From the NCBI GenBank assembly GCA_002683395.1, contig NYTG01000004.1, positions 68,313 through 78,164 on the forward strand: DNA of 9,852 nt, read 5' to 3'. This stretch comes from Halieaceae bacterium (GTDB lineage Bacteria > Pseudomonadota > Gammaproteobacteria > Pseudomonadales > Halieaceae). Both the position numbers and the translations under genes were made by a program. This document shows, one piece after another, positions 5,712 through 9,852 of this stretch (position 1 is its first letter; the number at the start of each line of letters is the position of its first letter). Under the pieces are notes generated by a model that worked only from the letters and a program-made list of their open reading frames with translations, was not told the DNA's origin and did not search any database.

Positions 5712-7772
5712 ATGCCTTATCGTCTTGGTGTCGACGTTGGCGGCACATTTACCGACCTGATTCTCGTTGACGAGAAATCGGGCTCCATTCACACCGCAAA
5801 AGTCCCCAGCACACCTGCAGATTCCTCGATAGGCGTGATGAATGGCGTCGCGCGGGTCTGTGAAAATGCCGGGGTAGACCCCAGCGAAATCTCACAGGTC
5901 ATGCACGGCACCACTGTGGCCACTAATACCGTGCTCACGGGATCGGGCGCTAAAGTTGGATTGGTGACGACCAAAGGCTACCGGCAGGTGCTGCAAATCG
6001 CGCGCTCCTACGTGCCGGGCGGTCTGGGCGGCTGGGTGATCTACAACAAAAGTGAGCCCCTGGCGCCGCTGTCTTGCACGATCGAAGCGGATGAGCGAAT
6101 GGCGGCTGACGGTTCCGTGGTGCGAAAGCTCAACAAAGCCGGGCTGACCCGGGAGCTTAAGAAACTGAAAAAAGAAAATATTGAGGCGCTGACCATCTCT
6201 TTGGTGAATTCCTATGCCAATCCGGCACATGAGAGAGAGGTGGAGAAAGTTGCCAAGCAGGTACTGCCGGGAATTCCCGTGTCGCTGTCTTATAACGTCG
6301 TACCTGAAATGCAGGAGTACGAGCGGACGATTACGACGGTTGCCAACTCCTACGTGCGACCGAAAGTGGCTGCGTATGTGAAGAACCTTGAGCGCAAGCT
6401 CAAAGCCAAGATGAAAGATGTGAAGCTTCATATTCTGCGCTCTGATGGCGGAATGGCCTCGGCAAAGGTGGCGCAGTCATTACCGGTGAATCTGCTAATG
6501 AGTGGCCCGGCGGGCGGAGTATCGGGAGCGGTTTGGGTCGCAAAGCAGGCGGGGTTTGAAAACCTGCTGACCTTCGACATGGGTGGCACCTCAACGGATG
6601 TGGCGCTGGTGCAGAATAACAAGGCGCAGTTGCGTCGTGAGACCACGGTAGGTGATGTGACTGTGCGTGCTTCATCGGTTGATGTGCGCACCGTCGGTGC
6701 CGGTGGTGGTTCAATTGCACACGTGCCGGAGCTCACTGGAGCGCTTCGGGTAGGCCCCGAGAGTGCCGGCGCCGAGCCCGGTCCCGCTGCTTATAACAAG
6801 GGGGGTGATCTCCCGACGGTCACAGACGCCAATGTTGTACTCGGTTATCTGCCAAGTGAGGTGCGTCTGGGTGGCGATATGGAGATCCGTAAAGATCGTG
6901 CTGAAAAAGCGATCAAGCCAGTGGCAGACGCTTTGGGCATCTCCGTCAAGCGCGCCGCTGCGGGCATCATCGATATCGTGAATGAAAACATGTACGGCGC
7001 GCTGCGCCTGGTGTCAGTAGAGCAGGGCTTTGACCCCAGAGATTTTGCTCTGATTGGCTTTGGCGGGGCCGGGCCGCTTCACGCTAATGCCCTCGGTAAG
7101 CTCATGAACAGCTGGCCCGTGATTATCCCGCCAGGTCCGGGTGTGTTGTGTGCCTACGGTGATGCGACTACTCGTGTTCGCGATGAGGCGTCACGCACTT
7201 TCATTCGACGTTTTGCCAACATCTCGCCCGCAGAGCTTGCTAAAACCTATCAGCAGCTAGCCAATAAGGCGCTGAAGACGTTAGAAAAGGAGGGTGTGCC
7301 GAAAGCGCATCGCTCCGTGACCTATCAGGCTGATATCCGTTACTCGGGGCAGGGCCTGACGCTGACGGTCGATTTTGACCTCAAAAAGTTGAAGTCCAAA
7401 GGCCTGTCGATTATCGGGGACCCCTTTGACGAGATGCACCGGCAGCTGTTTACCTTTGCGCTCGAAGCAGACAAGGAAATCGTCAATGTCCGCGCGGTGG
7501 CGCAAGGTAAAAGCGCAGAAATTGATGCTAAAAAAGTCACTGGCTCCGGGAGTCGCACGCCGGTTGCGGCGGCCAAAATTGGCACTTCAAAGGTCTTCAT
7601 GGACGGTAAGGATATGCAAGCAAACCTTTACCGCAGGGATGAACTGAAAGCCGGCAATAAAATTGACGGTCCCGCGATCGTGCTGGAGATGGATTCGACC
7701 ACGGTCATCCTTTCCGGACACACCGGTAACGTCGATAAGTTCGGCAACATCCTGATTGCACCGTCAGCTTGA
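5712..7772 (+). CDS. hyuA: Hydantoinase/oxoprolinase-family subunit A (ATPase subunit)
   Basis: This 686-residue protein is the ATP-binding subunit of an ATP-dependent hydantoinase, oxoprolinase or N-methylhydantoin amidohydrolase type enzyme, which activates a cyclic amide by phosphorylation for ring opening. Length matches the family. The actin-like nucleotide fold is well marked: DVGGTFTDLI (8-17), HGTTVATN (65-72), RSDGG (243-247), SGPAGG (264-269), DMGGTSTD (289-296), VRTVGAGGGSIA (325-336), GPESAGAEPGPAAY (348-361), TDAN (371-374) and GFGGAGPLHA (449-458). The N-terminal Hydant_A_N-like part covers about 4-190, the central hydantoinase A domain 200-490, and a C-terminal domain the rest. 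AGGAGG at 5701-5706, 5 bases before the ATG, fixes the start. hyuB follows after 16 bases, so the two are surely one operon and complex. Acetone or acetophenone carboxylase subunits are the main alternative, but no third carboxylase subunit is seen here. The protein is noticeably Lys-rich around 140-240 and 505-625. Confidence 0.92.
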   Translation: MPYRLGVDVGGTFTDLILVDEKSGSIHTAKVPSTPADSSIGVMNGVARVCENAGVDPSEISQVMHGTTVATNTVLTGSGAKVGLVTTKGYRQVLQIARSYVPGGLGGWVIYNKSEPLAPLSCTIEADERMAADGSVVRKLNKAGLTRELKKLKKENIEALTISLVNSYANPAHEREVEKVAKQVLPGIPVSLSYNVVPEMQEYERTITTVANSYVRPKVAAYVKNLERKLKAKMKDVKLHILRSDGGMASAKVAQSLPVNLLMSGPAGGVSGAVWVAKQAGFENLLTFDMGGTSTDVALVQNNKAQLRRETTVGDVTVRASSVDVRTVGAGGGSIAHVPELTGALRVGPESAGAEPGPAAYNKGGDLPTVTDANVVLGYLPSEVRLGGDMEIRKDRAEKAIKPVADALGISVKRAAAGIIDIVNENMYGALRLVSVEQGFDPRDFALIGFGGAGPLHANALGKLMNSWPVIIPPGPGVLCAYGDATTRVRDEASRTFIRRFANISPAELAKTYQQLANKALKTLEKEGVPKAHRSVTYQADIRYSGQGLTLTVDFDLKKLKSKGLSIIGDPFDEMHRQLFTFALEADKEIVNVRAVAQGKSAEIDAKKVTGSGSRTPVAAAKIGTSKVFMDGKDMQANLYRRDELKAGNKIDGPAIVLEMDSTTVILSGHTGNVDKFGNILIAPSA

Positions 7773-7776
7773 GCGA

Positions 7777-7782
7777 GGGGAG
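7777..7782 (+). promoter_or_regulatory. Ribosome binding site fixing the hyuB start
   Basis: GGGGAG lies 6 bases before the ATG at 7789 and just after the hyuA stop at 7772. It favours this ATG over a TTG at 7756 inside the end of hyuA. Confidence 0.75.
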
Positions 7783-7788
7783 ATAAAA

Positions 7789-9711
7789 ATGTCTGCAACG
7801 ATTGTTGAAACCAACACCAAGAAATTCAAGCGTAAGGATATCGATCCGATTACCCTCGACATCATCGAAAACGCGATGATGAATGCCCGATACGAAATGG
7901 ACGCTGTGGTCTTCAGGACGGCAATGTCACCGGGTATCCGGGAGCAAAATGACATGTTCCCGATGATTGCTAATCTCGAGGGCAAGATGGTGGTCGGCCA
8001 GTTCGGTAGCTTTATTCATGGCTTCAAGGAAGCCTATGACGGCACCATCGAAGAGGGAGACCTGTTCCTCACCACCGACCCCTATGCCTGTAATGGCGCC
8101 ATTAGCCACATCAACGATTGGTTGCTGCTGCGACCGATTTTCAAAGACGGCCGCCTGATTGCTTATGCCGCCATGTTTGGTCACATGACTGATGTGGGGG
8201 GCAAGGTGCCGGGTAGTTTGCCCACTGATGCTCGAGAAATTTTTGAGGAGGGCATTCGCGTGCCGCCGCTCAAGATATTCAAAAATGACGAGCTGCAGAC
8301 AGACGTGCTTGACCTCATTTTGCATAACAGCCGCATGCCGACGTGGAACCGCAGTGACTTCAACGCACTGGTGGCGGCAATGCGGACGGCCGAAAAGCGA
8401 GTGATCGAGATGGCAGAGCGGTTTGGTGACGACGAGTATTACTCGGCGTTAGACGAGCTTCTGGCACGCAATAAGCGCGCCATGGCTAAGCTGATTAAAG
8501 ATACGGTTCCCGAGAAAAAGCAGTACTTCGAAGATTATATTTGCGATGACGGCTTAGGGATGGGCCCTTATCGAATTAAGTGCTCCATGTGGCGGGATAA
8601 AGACAAAGTCATTTTCGACTTTGATGGCACTGACCCGCAGTCGATTAGCTCGATTAACTTCTACCTCAATGAGGAGATGTTCAAGATGTTCTGCGGGGTC
8701 TACATGATCATGGTGTTTGACCCCCAGATTATGTTCAACGACGGGTTCTATGACCTGATGGAAGTTCATATTCCGGAAGGGACCTTGTTGAAGCCACGTG
8801 AGCCGGCGGCATTGTCGTGTCGAACCCACGCACTGGGGCGTATTTTTGATGTGCTGGGTGGTTTGTTGGGTCAGGGAGACCCTGATTTCCTCGCCGGTGC
8901 CGGTTTCTCCGACAGTCCTCACTTTATGTACTCGGGCTATGACAAGAATGGCGAGTGGTATCAGCTGTATTCAATCGGCTTTGGCGGTATTCCCGGGAAG
9001 CCTTCGGGAGACGGGCCAGATGGCCACTCGCTGTGGCCCAGCTTTACCAACGTACCGAACGAGTTCCTCGAGAGCTACTTCCCGCTGCGGATCGAAGCCT
9101 ATGAGACCATTACAGACAGTGGTGGTGCCGGCTATAACCGCGGTGGAAATGGATTGCGCATGGGTTACTGCTTTTTGGAGCCGGGGACGATCTCGATCCA
9201 TGACGACCGGTGGCTCACCTACCCTTGGGGCGTGAACGGCGGTTTGCCGGGACGCCGATCAGAAAAGATCCTCAAGCGGGTCGATGGCAGCGAAGAGCGG
9301 ATGCCCAGTAAGTGCGACCGCATTGCGGTGAGCGCCGGGGATATTCTCTACTTCAACACGTGGGGTGGGGGAGGCTGTGGTGATCCCCTCAAGCGAGAGA
9401 CCGAGCGCGTTGAATTTGACGTGCGAGCGGGCCTGGTGTCGGCTGAGGGCGCCAAGCGTTACGGGGTGGTGATGACCGCAGACCTCACGGTAGACGAGAA
9501 GAAAACGAAGGCTCTGCGAGCGCGCATGGCGAAGTCGCGTGGCAAGGTCAAGATGTTTGACCGCGGTGGCGACATTGCCGAGCTGAAGAAGCGCTGCAAG
9601 AAGGAAACGGGGCTTGATGCGCCGCGGCAGCCTGAGTTTCAGGCCTGGGCACTGAAGTTTTTGGAGCAACAGCCGAAAGCGAAGGGCCGCGTAAAAATGG
9701 CGCGCGGCTGA
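7789..9711 (+). CDS. hyuB: Hydantoinase/oxoprolinase-family subunit B
   Basis: This 640-residue protein is the partner of HyuA and should carry the hydrolytic or ring-opening half of the reaction. Hydantoinase B family marks are present in order: DPITLDIIENAMMNARYEMD (19-38), SPGIREQNDMFPMIANLEGK (47-66), GDLFLTTDPYACNGAISHIND (90-110), the FGHMTDVGGKVPGS segment (130-143), EEGIRVPPLKIF (153-164), THALGRIFDVLGGLLGQ (346-362), TDSGGAGYNRGGNGLRMGY (442-460) and WGGGGCGDPL (525-534). Several blocks differ from common HyuB proteins: for instance, the usual acidic/Cys segment after SP-x-I is replaced by REQNDMFP, so this is a divergent branch. The conserved part ends near YGVV...LTVDEKKTKALRARM (558-580). 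About 60 further Lys/Arg-rich residues follow and make it longer than the usual HyuB (my recollection is roughly 520-600). A terminator lies 30 bases after the stop. A hydantoin, cyclic imide or lactam substrate is plausible; a carboxylase-like role is less likely. Confidence 0.92.
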   Translation: MSATIVETNTKKFKRKDIDPITLDIIENAMMNARYEMDAVVFRTAMSPGIREQNDMFPMIANLEGKMVVGQFGSFIHGFKEAYDGTIEEGDLFLTTDPYACNGAISHINDWLLLRPIFKDGRLIAYAAMFGHMTDVGGKVPGSLPTDAREIFEEGIRVPPLKIFKNDELQTDVLDLILHNSRMPTWNRSDFNALVAAMRTAEKRVIEMAERFGDDEYYSALDELLARNKRAMAKLIKDTVPEKKQYFEDYICDDGLGMGPYRIKCSMWRDKDKVIFDFDGTDPQSISSINFYLNEEMFKMFCGVYMIMVFDPQIMFNDGFYDLMEVHIPEGTLLKPREPAALSCRTHALGRIFDVLGGLLGQGDPDFLAGAGFSDSPHFMYSGYDKNGEWYQLYSIGFGGIPGKPSGDGPDGHSLWPSFTNVPNEFLESYFPLRIEAYETITDSGGAGYNRGGNGLRMGYCFLEPGTISIHDDRWLTYPWGVNGGLPGRRSEKILKRVDGSEERMPSKCDRIAVSAGDILYFNTWGGGGCGDPLKRETERVEFDVRAGLVSAEGAKRYGVVMTADLTVDEKKTKALRARMAKSRGKVKMFDRGGDIAELKKRCKKETGLDAPRQPEFQAWALKFLEQQPKAKGRVKMARG

Positions 9712-9740
9712 TACCGGGCACCACATTAAATCGATAAAAC

Positions 9741-9766
9741 AGCCGGGTTCAGCCCGGCTTATTTTT
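9741..9766 (+). terminator. Rho-independent terminator after hyuB
   Basis: AGCCGGG (9741-9747) and CCCGGCT (9753-9759) form a perfect 7-bp GC-rich stem with loop TTCAG, followed by TATTTTT. An AAAA run just upstream provides a shorter T-tract on the other strand, so it may also stop transcripts arriving from the right. It ends the hyuA-hyuB transcript. Confidence 0.88.
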
Positions 9767-9852
9767 GCCGGCAGGTAAGGAATGGGTGGTGATTATCTTC
9801 GTTTGTCTGACCGCACGGGCCACATCGCTCGCGCATATCCCTATGCCACAAG

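Noticed and set aside
5892..6431. Minus-strand open frame of 179 codons inside hyuA
   Set aside because: It lies fully antisense to conserved HyuA motifs, is His/Arg/Leu-rich and has no family features.
5712..9711. Acetone or acetophenone carboxylase instead of a hydantoinase
   Set aside because: The families are related, but no small third subunit or extra carboxylase subunit is nearby, HyuA has the standard hydantoinase length, and amidohydrolases accompany the pair.
9259..9726. Minus-strand open frame of 155 codons antisense to the 3' end of hyuB
   Set aside because: The sense strand encodes the conserved HyuB GGGGCGDPL region; the antisense product is Arg/Leu/His-rich without motifs.
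9782..9852. Plus-strand frame opening with ATG at 9782 (MGGDYLRLSDRTGH...) and open to the right edge
   Set aside because: Only 23 codons are visible, the ribosome binding site is weak (AGG at 9773) and the residues match nothing I know. It may be the start of a gene, but that cannot be supported.
9759..9852. Minus-strand frame open to the right edge, ending RCGPCGQTN...TCRQK with TAA at 9759-9761
   Set aside because: The Cys pairs resemble a zinc ribbon and the stop sits right at the terminator stem, but 30 codons open to the edge is too little to separate a convergent gene end from chance.
1..9852. Mobile element, phage, defence system, CRISPR array or tRNA
   Set aside because: No transposase, integrase, terminal repeats, spaced direct repeats or cloverleaf sequence was seen; the content is ordinary metabolic genes.

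Overview
The window carries nine protein-coding genes (eight complete, one cut by the left edge), packed almost without gaps. There is no tRNA, rRNA, CRISPR array, insertion sequence or phage gene. Moderately GC-rich DNA, ATG starts with AGGAG-type ribosome binding sites, and the mix of a TauD/TfdA dioxygenase, a CaiB/BaiF CoA-transferase and hydantoinase subunits point to a free-living proteobacterium. A marine gammaproteobacterium is my guess; this is inference from gene content, and no taxonomic marker is present.

Layout, left to right. Positions 1-189 hold the 3' end of an unrecognised plus-strand gene with a Cys-rich tail. A three-gene minus-strand block follows, read from 2740 down to 227: an isochorismatase-fold cysteine amidohydrolase, a DMT/EamA transporter whose start overlaps it, and a TauD/TfdA-type Fe(II)/2-oxoglutarate dioxygenase that may also have its own promoter. 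Head-to-head with that block, a plus-strand pair (2827-4291) encodes a second, N-carbamoylsarcosine-amidase-like isochorismatase-fold enzyme and an alpha/beta-hydrolase-fold protein that seems to lack its nucleophile. A minus-strand CaiB/BaiF CoA-transferase (5509-4325) converges on this pair over a hairpin. From a 202-bp divergent intergenic region with a possible operator, the plus-strand pair hyuA-hyuB (5712-9711) encodes an ATP-dependent hydantoinase/oxoprolinase-type enzyme. It ends at a clear rho-independent terminator at 9741-9766.

Working model (inference): this is a catabolic or salvage island for a small nitrogen compound, probably a cyclic amide, imide or hydantoin. HyuA/HyuB would open the ring using ATP. 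One or both isochorismatase-fold enzymes would hydrolyse the resulting carbamoyl or amide nitrogen, as in the N-methylhydantoin to N-carbamoylsarcosine to sarcosine route. The CoA-transferase would activate the carbon skeleton, the dioxygenase would hydroxylate or dealkylate, and the EamA protein would move substrate or product across the inner membrane. The actual substrate cannot be read from the sequence. No regulator gene is present, so control must come from outside the window.
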